From an uncultured Coriobacteriaceae bacterium (GTDB lineage: Bacteria; Actinomycetota; Coriobacteriia; Coriobacteriales; Atopobiaceae), in the NCBI GenBank assembly GCA_902795065.1, contig CADBJR010000014.1, positions 59,194 to 123,193 of the forward strand: a stretch of 64,000 nt of DNA. The letters are read 5' to 3'. The notes under the pieces were generated by a model that was not told the DNA's origin, did no database searches, and saw only the letters and a list, made by a program, of their open reading frames with translations. Shown here in pieces: positions 41,697 through 50,852 of the stretch; positions within the stretch are counted from its first letter, which is position 1, and each line of letters starts with the position of its first letter. The translations under genes were made by a program, and so were the position numbers.

Positions 41697-44600
41697 ATGG
41701 TCTCACGCGTCTACGTCGAGAAGAAGCCCGGATTCGACCTCGAGGCCAAGGCGCTCGAGCGCGAGCTCCGCGACCTGCTGGGCATCGCCGGCATCACCGG
41801 CCTGCGCCTCATCAACCGCTACGACGTCGAGGGCATCGACGACGAGCTGTTCGCGCTCTGCGTGCCCACGGTCTTCTCGGAGCCGCAGTCCGACATCGCC
41901 ACGGCCGACATGCCCGAGACGGGCGACGCCCGCGTCTTCGCGGTGGAGTTCCTGCCCGGCCAGTTCGACCAGCGCGCCGACAGCGCGAGCGAGTGCGTCC
42001 AGCTCATCTCCCAGGGCGAGCGTCCGCTCGTGCGCTCCGCCAAGGTGTACGTGCTCGAGGGCGAGCTCACCGACGGGGACGTCGAGGCCGTCAAGCACTA
42101 CGTCATCAACCCCGTGGAGGCGCGCGAGGCATCGCTCGAGCTGCCCGCCACGCTCAAGCAGAACTACCCCGAGCCGCCCATGGTGGAGACGCTCGACGGC
42201 TTCCTCGACCTCGACCAGGACGGACTCGCCGCCTTCATCGAGGAGCGAGGCCTGGCCATGGACCTCGCCGACATCACCTTCTGCCAGCAGTACTTCTCCA
42301 AGGAGGGGCACTGCCCCACCATCACCGAGATCAAGATGATCGACACGTACTGGTCCGACCACTGCCGCCACACCACCTTCGGCACCGTGCTCGAGAACGT
42401 GCGGATCGACGACGAGGTCGTGCAGGCGGCGTTCGACCGCTACCTCGCCATCCGCGAGGAGCTCGGCCGCAGCGAGCGCCCCATCACCCTCATGGACATG
42501 GGCACCATCGGCGCTAAGTACCTCAAGGCCAAGGGCATCCTCACCGGCCTCGACGAATCCGAGGAGATCAACGCCTGCACCGTCAAGGTGACGGTCGACG
42601 TCGACGGCGAGGACCAGGACTGGCTCTTCCTCTTCAAGAACGAGACCCACAACCACCCCACTGAGATCGAGCCGTTCGGCGGCGCAGCCACCTGCATCGG
42701 CGGCGCCATCCGCGACCCGCTCTCCGGCCGCAGCTACGTCTACCAGGCCATGCGCGTGACCGGCGCGTCCGACCCGCTCGTGCCCGTCTCGGAGACCATC
42801 CCCGGCAAGCTCCCGCAGCGCAAGCTCGTGACCACGGCGGCAGCCGGCTACTCCAGCTACGGCAACCAGATCGGCCTCGCCACCGGAGAGGTCCACGAGC
42901 TCTACCACCCCGGATACATGGCCAAGCGCATGGAAATCGGCGCCGTCGTGGGCGCCACCCCCGCGAGCCACGTGCGCCGCGAGACGCCCGCTCCCGGCGA
43001 CAAGATCGTCCTTCTGGGCGGACGCACCGGCCGCGACGGCATCGGCGGCGCCACCGGCAGCTCCAAGGCACACAAGCTCGAGAGCCTCGAGACCTGCGGC
43101 GCCGAGGTGCAGAAGGGCAACGCGCCCGTCGAGCGCAAGCTCCAGCGCCTCTTCCGCCGCGAGGACGCCTGCCGCCTCATCAAACGCTGCAACGACTTCG
43201 GCGCCGGCGGCGTCTCCGTCGCGATCGGCGAGCTGGCCGACGGCCTCGCCGTGAACCTCGACCTCGTGCCCAAGAAGTACGAGGGCCTCGACGGCACCGA
43301 GCTCGCCATCTCCGAAAGCCAGGAGCGCATGGCCGTGGCGCTCGCGCCCGAGGACGTCGAGGAGTTCTGCTCCTACGCCCGCGAGGAGAACCTCGAGGCC
43401 ACCGTCGTGGCAGAGGTCACCGAGGAGCCGCGCCTCACCATGACCTGGCGCGGCGAGACGATCGTCGATGTGAGCCGCGCGTTCCTCTCCTCCAACGGCG
43501 CGCCGAAAGCTCAGGACGTGCACGTGCTCGAGGGCGCGGAGTACGACCGCGACTGGCCCGGCGACACCATGCACGACCGGATGCTCGCGCTCGTGACCGA
43601 CATCAACGTCGCCTGCAACAAGGGCCTCTCCGAGCGCTTCGACTCCACGATCGGCGCTGCCACCGTGCTCATGCCGTTCGGCGGCGTCACGCAGCTCACG
43701 CCCGCGACCGCGATGGTCGCGAAGCTGCCGGTCGACGGCGAGACCACCACGTGCTCCGGCATGGCCTGGGGCTTCAACCCGTTCCTCATGGAGGCCGATC
43801 AGTTCCTCGGCGCGTACCTCTCCGTGGTCGAGTCCGTCTCCAAGCTGCTGGCCGCCGGCTTCGACCGCCACAAGGTCTACCTCACCTTCCAGGAGTACTT
43901 CGAGCGCCTGCGCGACGTGCCCGAGCGCTGGGGCAAGCCCATGGCGGCGCTCCTCGGCGCCCTCATGGCGCAGCTCGACCTCGGCATCGGCTCCATCGGC
44001 GGCAAGGACTCCATGAGCGGCAGCTTCGAGGATCTCGACGTGCCGCCCACGCTCGTCTCGTTCGCAACTGCCGTGGGCAAGGTCGACCGCGTGCTGTCGC
44101 CCGAGTTCAAGCACGGCGGCAGCCGCCTCATCGTAGTCGTGCCCGAGTACGGCGACGACGGCATCGTCCCCGAGCCGGAGTCGCTGCTCAAGGTCTTCGA
44201 TTACGTGAGCACGCTCGCCGACCTGGGCCGCGGCCGCATCCGCTCGATCTCCACGCCGGGCTACGGCGGCCTCGCCGAGACCCTCTTCAAGGACTGCGTG
44301 GGAAACCGCCTCGGCGTGAACGTGCGCGAGGAGTTCTCGTCCGACGCGCTCTTCTGCCCCGCCTACGGCAGCTTCGTCGCCGAGGTCTCCGCATACATCG
44401 AGCTGCCCGAACCGCCCGAGGGCATCACCGTCGCCGACCTCGGCATGGTCACCGACGGCCGCGTCTTCGCCGCCTGCGGCGAGCGGGTCTCGATGGAGGT
44501 GCTCACCGAGGCATGGCAGGCCAAGATGGAGCCGGTCTTCCCGTTCCGCGGCAAGGGCCGCGAGTTCCACGTTGACTGCTTCGATCTCGATCAGTTCAAG

Positions 44601-45461
44601 GACGAGATCAGAGACGAGCTGGGCATCGAGCGCCACGTCTACGTGGGACCCAAGATCGCGCGCCCGCGCGTCATCATCCCCGTCTTCCCCGGAACCAACT
44701 GCGAGTACGACACCGCCCGCGCCTTCGAGCGCGCCGGCGCCGTCGCCGAGACGCTCGTCATCAACAACCTCACGCCGCAGGCCGTCGCCGAGAGCGCCGC
44801 TGCCCTCGTCAAGGCCATCGACAACAGCCAGATCATCATGCTGCCCGGCGGCTTCTCCGGCGGCGACGAGCCCGACGGATCGGCCAAGTTCATCACCGCG
44901 TTCTTCCGCGCACCCGAGGTCACCGAGGCGGTGCGCCGCCTGCTCAACGAGCGCGACGGCCTCATGCTCGGCATCTGCAACGGCTTCCAGGCGCTCGTGA
45001 AGCTCGGCCTCGTGCCGTTCGGCGACATCCGCGACATGGACGAGAACTGCCCCACCCTCACGTTCAACACCATCGGACGCCACCAGAGCAGGCTCGCCCG
45101 CACCGCCATCAGCTCGAACCTCTCGCCGTGGCTCTCGAAGTGCCCGATGAACGAGATCTACAACGTGGCCATCAGCCACGGCGAGGGCCGCTTCGTGTGC
45201 TCCGACGAGATGCTCAAGGAGCTGCGCCAACACGGCCAGGTCGCCACGCAGTACGTTGCGCCCAGCGGCCGCGCGCTCGAGCACCTCACCACCAACCCCA
45301 ACGGATCGGTCTTCAACATCGAGGGCATCACGAGTCCCGACGGCCGCATCCTGGGCAAGATGGGCCACAGCGAACGCAGCGGCGAGGGCCTCTACAAGAA
45401 CGTGCCCGGTACCTCCTACCAGCCCATCTTCGAGAGCGGTGTGGCGTACTTCGCCGAGTAG
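41697..45461 (+). CDS. purL: Phosphoribosylformylglycinamidine synthase, single chain
   Basis: This 1254-residue enzyme catalyses the fourth step of purine synthesis, FGAR plus glutamine and ATP to FGAM. It has an N-terminal PurS-like domain (about 1-190), two AIRS-like synthetase halves (SDHCRHTTFGTVLENV, NETHNHPTEIEPFGGAATCIGG, then GGKDSMSGSF) and a C-terminal glutaminase with nucleophile Cys in LGICNGFQAL and ISHGEGRF. The single-chain form replaces separate PurS, PurL and PurQ. It is isolated from the riboswitch-controlled purO operon. A terminator follows at 45485. Confidence 0.95.
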   Translation: MVSRVYVEKKPGFDLEAKALERELRDLLGIAGITGLRLINRYDVEGIDDELFALCVPTVFSEPQSDIATADMPETGDARVFAVEFLPGQFDQRADSASECVQLISQGERPLVRSAKVYVLEGELTDGDVEAVKHYVINPVEAREASLELPATLKQNYPEPPMVETLDGFLDLDQDGLAAFIEERGLAMDLADITFCQQYFSKEGHCPTITEIKMIDTYWSDHCRHTTFGTVLENVRIDDEVVQAAFDRYLAIREELGRSERPITLMDMGTIGAKYLKAKGILTGLDESEEINACTVKVTVDVDGEDQDWLFLFKNETHNHPTEIEPFGGAATCIGGAIRDPLSGRSYVYQAMRVTGASDPLVPVSETIPGKLPQRKLVTTAAAGYSSYGNQIGLATGEVHELYHPGYMAKRMEIGAVVGATPASHVRRETPAPGDKIVLLGGRTGRDGIGGATGSSKAHKLESLETCGAEVQKGNAPVERKLQRLFRREDACRLIKRCNDFGAGGVSVAIGELADGLAVNLDLVPKKYEGLDGTELAISESQERMAVALAPEDVEEFCSYAREENLEATVVAEVTEEPRLTMTWRGETIVDVSRAFLSSNGAPKAQDVHVLEGAEYDRDWPGDTMHDRMLALVTDINVACNKGLSERFDSTIGAATVLMPFGGVTQLTPATAMVAKLPVDGETTTCSGMAWGFNPFLMEADQFLGAYLSVVESVSKLLAAGFDRHKVYLTFQEYFERLRDVPERWGKPMAALLGALMAQLDLGIGSIGGKDSMSGSFEDLDVPPTLVSFATAVGKVDRVLSPEFKHGGSRLIVVVPEYGDDGIVPEPESLLKVFDYVSTLADLGRGRIRSISTPGYGGLAETLFKDCVGNRLGVNVREEFSSDALFCPAYGSFVAEVSAYIELPEPPEGITVADLGMVTDGRVFAACGERVSMEVLTEAWQAKMEPVFPFRGKGREFHVDCFDLDQFKDEIRDELGIERHVYVGPKIARPRVIIPVFPGTNCEYDTARAFERAGAVAETLVINNLTPQAVAESAAALVKAIDNSQIIMLPGGFSGGDEPDGSAKFITAFFRAPEVTEAVRRLLNERDGLMLGICNGFQALVKLGLVPFGDIRDMDENCPTLTFNTIGRHQSRLARTAISSNLSPWLSKCPMNEIYNVAISHGEGRFVCSDEMLKELRQHGQVATQYVAPSGRALEHLTTNPNGSVFNIEGITSPDGRILGKMGHSERSGEGLYKNVPGTSYQPIFESGVAYFAE

Positions 45462-45484
45462 CCCCGACCCCTATCGCACCGAAC

Positions 45485-45510
45485 ACGGCCCCGCATCCGC
45501 GGGGCCGTTT
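45485..45510 (+). terminator. Intrinsic terminator after purL
   Basis: ACGGCCCCGC (45485-45494), loop ATCC, GCGGGGCCGT (45499-45508), then TT. The stem is strong and the T run is short. Confidence 0.65.
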
Positions 45511-45550
45511 GCTGTCGGGAACGTTTTGGCATGAGAAGAGGCCTTTTCTA

Positions 45551-45709
45551 TCCAAAATGCCGATTATTCCGAGGTATTTGGGTGCCGAATCGTCATCGAA
45601 GCTATAGCTGGGCTCAATCGCAGGCCTTTGACCTGCGGCTTTGCAAATGGGGTCTCAGCCCGATGTGGAATCGAGACCGAAAAACCTCGGAATAATCGGC
45701 AATTTGGAC
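45551..45709. mobile_element. Putative MITE with 29-bp imperfect terminal inverted repeats
   Basis: The left end 45551-45579 (TCCAAAATGCCGATTATTCC and onward) and the right end 45681-45709 are inverted copies that differ at about three positions. The roughly 100-bp interior has no reading frame but can form a hairpin (GGGCTCA with TCAGCCC-like pairing and CGCAGG with CCTGCG). No transposase is encoded and target duplications are not clear. It lies between convergent purL and the spermidine-synthase-like gene. Confidence 0.6.
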
Positions 45710-45736
45710 AGTTCCGGGGCTTCTAGCTGCCAGAAC

Positions 45737-46528
45737 CTACGGCAGGCACACGAACAGGTAGTTCTCGTCGTCGGAGAAGTCCGCGTCGGTGCACTCGACC
45801 ATCTTCGCGCTGGAGAAATGCCGCTCGAGCAGCTCGCCCGTCTCGGCGAGCTGGCGGTAGTCGAGCGGGGAGCTCACGGCGTTCACCACGTAGATGCCAC
45901 CCTCGGCGAGATGCCCCTTCACCAGCTCCAGACCCTCGTCGGAGAGGAGCGCCGCATCCATCTCGAAGCCCGCGAACAGGTCGTTCACGATGACGTCGTA
46001 GCGTGCGGTGCAGGCTTCGAGGAAGCCGTGCGCATCAACCGTATGGATGGCGAGCCGCTCCCCCACCCGTTGCTCGAGCTCATCGAGGAAGAACCAGCGC
46101 CGCGCGATGTCGACGATGGCGGGATCGATCTCGACTACGTCCATGCGCATGTCCTCATGCGCGGTGAGCGCGAACCGCGGATACGCGAAGGCGCCGCCGC
46201 CCAGCATGAGCACCTCGCACGCATCGTCCTTCGCCATCACGGCGCGCTCGATGGCGCGGTAGTACTCGAAGGGAAGCGCGAAGCGGTGCTCCCCCAGGTA
46301 GGCGCCTGACTGCACGGAACGGTCGACGGCCAGCATACGCACCGCCCTGCCCGCGGAATCCTCCACGTTGAAGACGCACGCGTGGCCGAACATCGTGTTG
46401 AAGCGGAAATGCGGCTGCACGCGGGAGAGCACGCGCACGATCGCGAGCGCCGCGGTCCCCACGAGCGCAGCCGTCGCGGCCGCAGCCCCTGCCAGCAGCT
46501 TCCCATTGTCCCGCCCGTTCGTCTCCAT
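45737..46528 (-). CDS. Spermidine-synthase-like methyltransferase-fold protein
   Basis: The 263-residue protein has an N-terminal membrane segment (LLAGAAAATAALVGTAALAIVRVL, about residues 11-35), then the spermidine-synthase-type Rossmann fold: EVLMLGGGAFAYPRFAL (motif I), MDVVEIDPAIVDIARRWF and DVIVNDLFAGF where synthases carry the catalytic Asp. The N-terminal beta part begins HACVFNVEDSAGR. Members tethered to the membrane are often annotated as spermidine synthase or fused-MFS synthase but their donors are unknown. It reads towards purL, with the MITE between them. Confidence 0.8.
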   Translation of the reverse strand: METNGRDNGKLLAGAAAATAALVGTAALAIVRVLSRVQPHFRFNTMFGHACVFNVEDSAGRAVRMLAVDRSVQSGAYLGEHRFALPFEYYRAIERAVMAKDDACEVLMLGGGAFAYPRFALTAHEDMRMDVVEIDPAIVDIARRWFFLDELEQRVGERLAIHTVDAHGFLEACTARYDVIVNDLFAGFEMDAALLSDEGLELVKGHLAEGGIYVVNAVSSPLDYRQLAETGELLERHFSSAKMVECTDADFSDDENYLFVCLP

Positions 46529-46706
46529 GGAGCCTCCCTTCCCCCCCTACTATACCCATACGACGGGAGGGACCGCCGCACAGAGCCGAGACGCCAATAA
46601 TGACAAAAACACGGCGGAAGATTTCGACAGTCTGCACGTTATCAAGATGCGGACGGCTGCCGTACAATAGCTGTGGTCGTTCCAAAACAATTGAAAGGAA
46701 GTCACC

Positions 46707-47492
46707 ATGGATCTGCATCTCCAGGACAAGGTCGCAATCGTCACCGGCGGCACCGGCGGCATCGGCACCGCCATCGTCAAGGCCTTCCTGCGCGAGGGCG
46801 CCAAGGTTGCGTTCTCCTCCACCAGCCAGGCCAAGATCGACGCCCTCATCCCCACCCTCGACGCAGCCGAGGGCCGGGTCAAGGGCTATGTCGCCGACAT
46901 GACCAAGGAAGAGGACATCAAGAACCTCGTCGAGGCCGTCAAGGCGGACTTCGGCTCCTTCGACATCGTCGTCCCCAACGCCGGCTATGAGGGCAAGGCC
47001 CATCCGGTCCAGGACATGACGCTCGACCTCTTCGAGAAGGTCTACATGCTCAACACCTTCGCCGTGATGCTCACCATGAAGTACACCGCCCCCACGCTCA
47101 TCGAGAAGCAGTCCGGCGCCATCGTGGTCATCGCCTCCGGCGCAGCCTACGAGCCCACCGCGGGCAACAGCGCCTACGTCTCCTCCAAGTACGCCGTCGC
47201 CGGCCTCACCAAGTGCGTCGCCATGGAGCTCGGCCCCGTGGGCGTGCACGTCAACTACATCTGCCCGGGCCCCGTGGACACGCCCATGATGCTCCGCATC
47301 GAGAAGGACTTCTTCCCCGACCTGTCGCATGAGGAGGCCATGGCCGTCCTGGCCGGCGCCTACGCCATGGACAAGCGCTACGCCAAGCCCGAGGAGGTCG
47401 CCGACGCCGTGGTCTACCTGGCCTCCGACGTCTCCGCCCACACCGCGGGCATGGGCATGCACATCGACTCCAAGGTCGCCGCTGCCAACTAA
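46707..47492 (+). CDS. Short-chain dehydrogenase/reductase
   Basis: The 261-residue classical SDR has the cofactor motif TGGTGGIG near residue 13, a catalytic Asn in VYMLNTFAV, Ser in VVIASGAAYEP and YVSSK with Tyr and Lys. The end of the second strand reads AFSSTSQAK with no acidic residue, which suggests NADP rather than NAD. The substrate, probably a hydroxy or keto group of a small molecule, is not shown; some gut SDRs act on bile acids or steroids. AAAGGAAG precedes the ATG. A strong terminator follows at 47514, so it is a single-gene unit. Confidence 0.9.
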   Translation: MDLHLQDKVAIVTGGTGGIGTAIVKAFLREGAKVAFSSTSQAKIDALIPTLDAAEGRVKGYVADMTKEEDIKNLVEAVKADFGSFDIVVPNAGYEGKAHPVQDMTLDLFEKVYMLNTFAVMLTMKYTAPTLIEKQSGAIVVIASGAAYEPTAGNSAYVSSKYAVAGLTKCVAMELGPVGVHVNYICPGPVDTPMMLRIEKDFFPDLSHEEAMAVLAGAYAMDKRYAKPEEVADAVVYLASDVSAHTAGMGMHIDSKVAAAN

Positions 47493-47513
47493 GCCTCGCG
47501 CTTCCGCACGCTC

Positions 47514-47546
47514 ACGGTCCCTTCCCTCGGGAAGGGACCGTTTTTT
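47514..47546 (+). terminator. Intrinsic terminator after SDR
   Basis: ACGGTCCCTTCC (47514-47525), loop CTCG, GGAAGGGACCGT (47530-47541), then five T. A perfect 12-bp stem with a proper T run, the clearest terminator in the window. Confidence 0.92.
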
Positions 47547-47645
47547 ATATCTGGATTAATAACACGCATCTCGCAGCACCCCACCCGACCCCGGTTGGGC
47601 TATCCTCGAACTGATCGACCCCGTACCGACTAAGGAGCACGCACC

Positions 47646-48416
47646 GTGTGCGAGATCTTCGCGCTCTCCGCGAAACGCCCCATAGAACCCGATGCCTACT
47701 TGGAGGAGTTCTTCGCCGACAGCGCGTGGAACCCGCATGGCTGGGGCCTCGTCTGGTACGGCGATCAGGGGCGCGAGCTCTTCAAGGAGCCGGTGCAGGC
47801 CGTCGAGTCGGGCCTCCTCAAATACGTTCTGAGCTGGGACCTCTGCTCCAAGCTCCTCATCGCGCACATCCGCAACGCCACGCGCGGCACCCTCGCCTAC
47901 GCCAACTGCCACCCCTTCGAGTTCGCCGATTCGTGCGGCCGCCTGTGGAGCATCTGCCACAACGGCACCATCATCGACGAGACGCTCACGAGCCGCTTCG
48001 GCGCGGTCCAGGAGGGCTGCACCGACACCGAGCGCGTGTCGCTGCTCCTCCACGAGCGGCTCGACGCGGCGATCGCCGAGAAGGGCTCGCAGCTCTCCTT
48101 CGAGGAGCGCTTCGCGGTGCTCGGGCAGCTGGTCGCGGACCTCTCGCCGTCGAACAAGCTGAACCTCGCCATCGAGGACGGCGAGTACCTCTACATCCAT
48201 ACCAACACCTTCCAGCCCACCCTCTACGAGAACGCGCTGGACGACGGCGTCGTGTTCTGCTCGCGTCCCATCGGCACCGAGGACCTGTGGAGCCCCGTGC
48301 CGTCGTGCAAGCTGCTCGCATTCCGGTACGGCAAGATGGTCGAAGCCGCACCCGATCATGGGCACGGCTTCGACAACGACCGCTATCTGAAGCTTATCGC
48401 CGAGGGGAAGATCTAG
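47646..48416 (+). CDS. Class II glutamine amidotransferase (YafJ-like)
   Basis: The 256-residue protein is a stand-alone Ntn-type glutaminase domain: Cys2 is the nucleophile after Met removal (MCEIFALSAKRP), followed by GWGLVWYGDQGR, LLIAHIRNATRG, HPFEFADSCGRLWSICHNGTI and GCTDTERVSLLL. Proteins like YafJ lack a synthetase domain, so their ammonia acceptor is unknown. The start codon follows AAGGAGCACGCACC. The stop overlaps the stop of the convergent membrane-protein gene by 4 nt. Confidence 0.9.
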   Translation: MCEIFALSAKRPIEPDAYLEEFFADSAWNPHGWGLVWYGDQGRELFKEPVQAVESGLLKYVLSWDLCSKLLIAHIRNATRGTLAYANCHPFEFADSCGRLWSICHNGTIIDETLTSRFGAVQEGCTDTERVSLLLHERLDAAIAEKGSQLSFEERFAVLGQLVADLSPSNKLNLAIEDGEYLYIHTNTFQPTLYENALDDGVVFCSRPIGTEDLWSPVPSCKLLAFRYGKMVEAAPDHGHGFDNDRYLKLIAEGKI

Positions 48417-49030
48417 GCTTTGGCAGCCCCCTTGCGGGCGAGGATGATCGACGCGACGAGGAAGATCGCCTGGCCGCACACGTTCACGCCCTCGGCGATC
48501 CAGTTCATCGCGGGATTCGCGAAGTCCTTGCTCGAGAGAAAGCCCATCCCCGGCGCGAAGACGAACGACACGATGAAGAGCGTCGCCGCCAGCGCCGCAC
48601 CGCGCCTGCGGGCGATCTTCGCGAGCGAGAAGTCCATCAGGGCGACGCCGGCGACCATGGCGGCCACGAACACGAACGTGCCCTTGAAGGCCGCGGGGGC
48701 TGCGGCACCCGCGAGGGCACCCCGGCTGCCATCCGCCTGCTGTCTGAAGAACGCCAGCGCGACGCAGCCCAGGCCCGCCAGCAGAAAGCCCGTCGACTGC
48801 ATGGGGAAGAAGCTCTGGTTGAGCGCCTGGAAATCGCAGGTGCCCGCAGCGAAGAACAGCTTCCACGTGGCCTTGAAGAAGCCCGCCACGAACACCATGA
48901 TGGTGCCCGCTGCGAAGAGGGCGAACGCGCCCTTGCTCATCTCGGCGTACAGCGTGCTCTGCAGCACGATCGCGGCGATGAGGAAGCAGCAGACGGAGAT
49001 GTAGTCGACCAGCGCCATCGGAACGGTCAT
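48413..49030 (-). CDS. Polytopic membrane protein of the reductase operon
   Basis: The 205-residue protein has about six membrane segments (for example VDYISVCCFLIAAIVLQSTL, AGFLLAGLGCVALAFF, FVFVAAMVAGVALMDF, ALAATLFIVSFVFAPG). The layout recalls DUF998-type proteins, but I see no diagnostic motif and do not assign a family. It is the last gene of a same-strand run that begins with a TetR regulator. Its start is 10 nt after the DUF1295 gene stop. It may help the DUF1295 enzyme handle a lipid-like substrate; this is inferred only from position. Confidence 0.65.
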   Translation of the reverse strand: MTVPMALVDYISVCCFLIAAIVLQSTLYAEMSKGAFALFAAGTIMVFVAGFFKATWKLFFAAGTCDFQALNQSFFPMQSTGFLLAGLGCVALAFFRQQADGSRGALAGAAAPAAFKGTFVFVAAMVAGVALMDFSLAKIARRRGAALAATLFIVSFVFAPGMGFLSSKDFANPAMNWIAEGVNVCGQAIFLVASIILARKGAAKA

Positions 49031-49040
49031 GGCGTGCCCC

Positions 49041-49853
49041 CTAGTCCTTGTACGCGCCGATGTGGCTCACGGGGATGAACGGGATGATGAGCGGCGTGTG
49101 GTCGGCGTACGCGCGGTACTCCTCCTTGTGGCCGTTGGCCTTCTCCTGACGGCGGTCGAGGCGCTGGGCGCCGTTGATCATGATGTAGAAGATCGCCACG
49201 TAGCCGATGATGCCGAAGAGCCACTGGCCGAGGCCGCGGTAGGTGGTGAAGCCGCTCACGAACACGCCGGTCCAGAAAGTGATCTCTCCGAAGTAGTTGG
49301 GGCAGCGGACCATCTTGAACAGGCCCTCGGTGGCGACCATGTCGGGACGCTTGGCCTTCTGCTCGCTCTTCTGCTTGTCGGCGGTAGCCTCGATGACGAT
49401 CCCGATCGCGCTGATGATGACGCCGACGAGCGGGAACAGGACCTCGCCGCCGTCGCCGTTCATGATGCGGAAGAACACCGGCGAGGTCTGCACCACGTAG
49501 AGCGCCGCAGCGAAGAGCCAGATGGCGACCTTCACGAAGATGGGCATGGGCTTATCGCCCGCGGTGTCCTTGGACGCCTGATCGAGCACCTTCTTGTAGC
49601 TGGCGTTCTTGAGCTCGCGGAAGAGCAGGAAGCCGCCGAGGCGGATGCCGTAGATGATGAAGAGGAAGCACTGCGCGAAGGTGAAGGAGCCCACCGTGAC
49701 GGCCTGGTTGACGCCGAAGAAGAGGAAGGCGAGGCCGAGCAGCGCCACGGAGATGCCGTAGCCGATCGAGAGGAACCACACGAAGTTCTTGAAGCCGCAG
49801 CAACAGCCGACGGCCGAGATCAAAAACAGGATGCCGAGGAAACCCCAGTACAT
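49041..49853 (-). CDS. DUF1295 / steroid 5-alpha-reductase-like membrane enzyme
   Basis: The 270-residue protein has about seven membrane segments and the C-terminal signature of the steroid 5-alpha-reductase/DUF1295 group: LFKMVRCPNYFGEITFWTGVF with the conserved RxPNYxxE, then a HKEEYRAYADHTP-like tail. The N-terminal half has a VGSFTFAQCFLFIIYGIRLGGFLL segment like other DUF1295 proteins. These enzymes reduce C=C bonds in ketosteroids, fatty chains or dolichol-like lipids using NADPH. The start is fixed by ATG 49853, 4 nt from the upstream SDR stop. The substrate is unknown. Confidence 0.85.
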   Translation of the reverse strand: MYWGFLGILFLISAVGCCCGFKNFVWFLSIGYGISVALLGLAFLFFGVNQAVTVGSFTFAQCFLFIIYGIRLGGFLLFRELKNASYKKVLDQASKDTAGDKPMPIFVKVAIWLFAAALYVVQTSPVFFRIMNGDGGEVLFPLVGVIISAIGIVIEATADKQKSEQKAKRPDMVATEGLFKMVRCPNYFGEITFWTGVFVSGFTTYRGLGQWLFGIIGYVAIFYIMINGAQRLDRRQEKANGHKEEYRAYADHTPLIIPFIPVSHIGAYKD

Positions 49854-49857
49854 GGTC

Positions 49858-50718
49858 TTAAGCCTCCTTCTTGAAGCTCTGGTAGATGTAGTCGCGGAAC
49901 GAATGCTCGCCCACGTGGGTGTCGCCCACCATCTCCTCGGTGAGGGTCCACTTGGAGAAGCGGATGATGGCGCTCTTGCCGTTCTTCTTGTTCTTGGGCA
50001 GCCAGGCCATCACGTCGAAGAGGAAGGCAGGGGCGTACTTGATGACCGGCTCCTTGCCCGCGGCGTCGAAGCACATGCGGGCGATCTCCTCGTAGGACCA
50101 GGTCTCCTTGCCGCCCACGCTGTAGGTCACGTTCTCGTCGCCGATGTGGTCGACGATGAACTCCGCGAACTCGGGGCAGTCCACCACGTTGGCGTGCACG
50201 GGCTCCTTGCCGAGCAGCGACACCGAGCCGCTCTCGACCATGGGTTTGAAGACCTTGACGATGTCGTAGAAGTAGCCGGTCGGGCGATGGATCACGTACG
50301 GGATGCCGCTCGCCTTGAGGTCGGCCTCCATGAGGGCCTTTGCGTGGACCATAGGCACGGTATCGGGGGCCTTGTCGGCCTTGATGACCGAGATGTACAC
50401 GAACTTGCCGACGCCGGCGCGCTTGGCCTCGTTCAGGAGGTTGAGGTTGCCGTGGTAGTCGATGTCGTAGGCGGTCACCTTGGCGCTCGCGGTGGTGAGG
50501 CCGATGGTGGTGATGACGGCATCGGCGCCGTCGCAGATGCCCGCGAGGGTGGCGGGATCGGTGGCGTCGATCTTCCTGAACGTGTAGGAGCCCTTCTCGA
50601 GGCCCTCGATCTCGTGCTCGGCGATATCCGCCGCGACAACCTCGTGCTCGCGGTCGACGAGCACCTTCAGGATGTCGGAGCCCAGCTTTCCGAACGCTCC
50701 TGCCAGAACGACCTTCAT
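49858..50718 (-). CDS. Atypical SDR / NmrA-like NAD(P)-binding protein
   Basis: The 286-residue protein starts MKVVLAGAFGKLGSDILKVL, a GxxGxxG dinucleotide motif, then DIDYHGNLNLLNEAKRAGVGKFVYISVI and HAKALMEADLKASGIPYVIHRPTGYFYDIVKVF, which match atypical SDRs of the NmrA/SDR_a5 group. There is no classical YxxxK in the usual place, so it might be a reductase with another catalytic residue or a sensor protein. A longer ORF reaching 51732 is a chance fusion with the neighbouring gene. AAGGAAGCAAG precedes ATG 50718. It follows the flavin-reductase-like gene and a palindromic repeat. Confidence 0.85.
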   Translation of the reverse strand: MKVVLAGAFGKLGSDILKVLVDREHEVVAADIAEHEIEGLEKGSYTFRKIDATDPATLAGICDGADAVITTIGLTTASAKVTAYDIDYHGNLNLLNEAKRAGVGKFVYISVIKADKAPDTVPMVHAKALMEADLKASGIPYVIHRPTGYFYDIVKVFKPMVESGSVSLLGKEPVHANVVDCPEFAEFIVDHIGDENVTYSVGGKETWSYEEIARMCFDAAGKEPVIKYAPAFLFDVMAWLPKNKKNGKSAIIRFSKWTLTEEMVGDTHVGEHSFRDYIYQSFKKEA

Positions 50719-50746
50719 CTTGCTTCCTTTCTCTTTCCCGGATTTC

Positions 50747-50842
50747 GGGACGGTTCCTTTTTCGCGGTTTTCCGCGCTTTCGGGATCCGCGCTTTCGGGA
50801 CGGTTCCTTTTTCGCGGAAAACCGCGAAAAAGGAACCGTCCC
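50747..50842. repeat. Nested GGGACGG palindromes (21-bp perfect stem plus partial copy)
   Basis: Arms 50797-50817 and 50822-50842 are exact reverse complements around AAAA; each arm starts or ends with GGGACGGTTCC. A partial direct copy with the same first half lies at 50747-50776. The element fills the gap between two genes of one operon. Confidence 0.92.
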
Positions 50843-50852
50843 CAATTGCAGG

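Noticed and set aside
41703..45368. 1221-residue open frame on the minus strand
   Set aside because: It mirrors purL exactly within its limits and has low-complexity sequence; purL is unmistakable.
46707..47492. Bile-acid 7- or 12-hydroxysteroid dehydrogenase
   Set aside because: The SDR fold is clear but the sequence does not match, as far as I can recall, the known gut hydroxysteroid dehydrogenases; only a general SDR call is justified.
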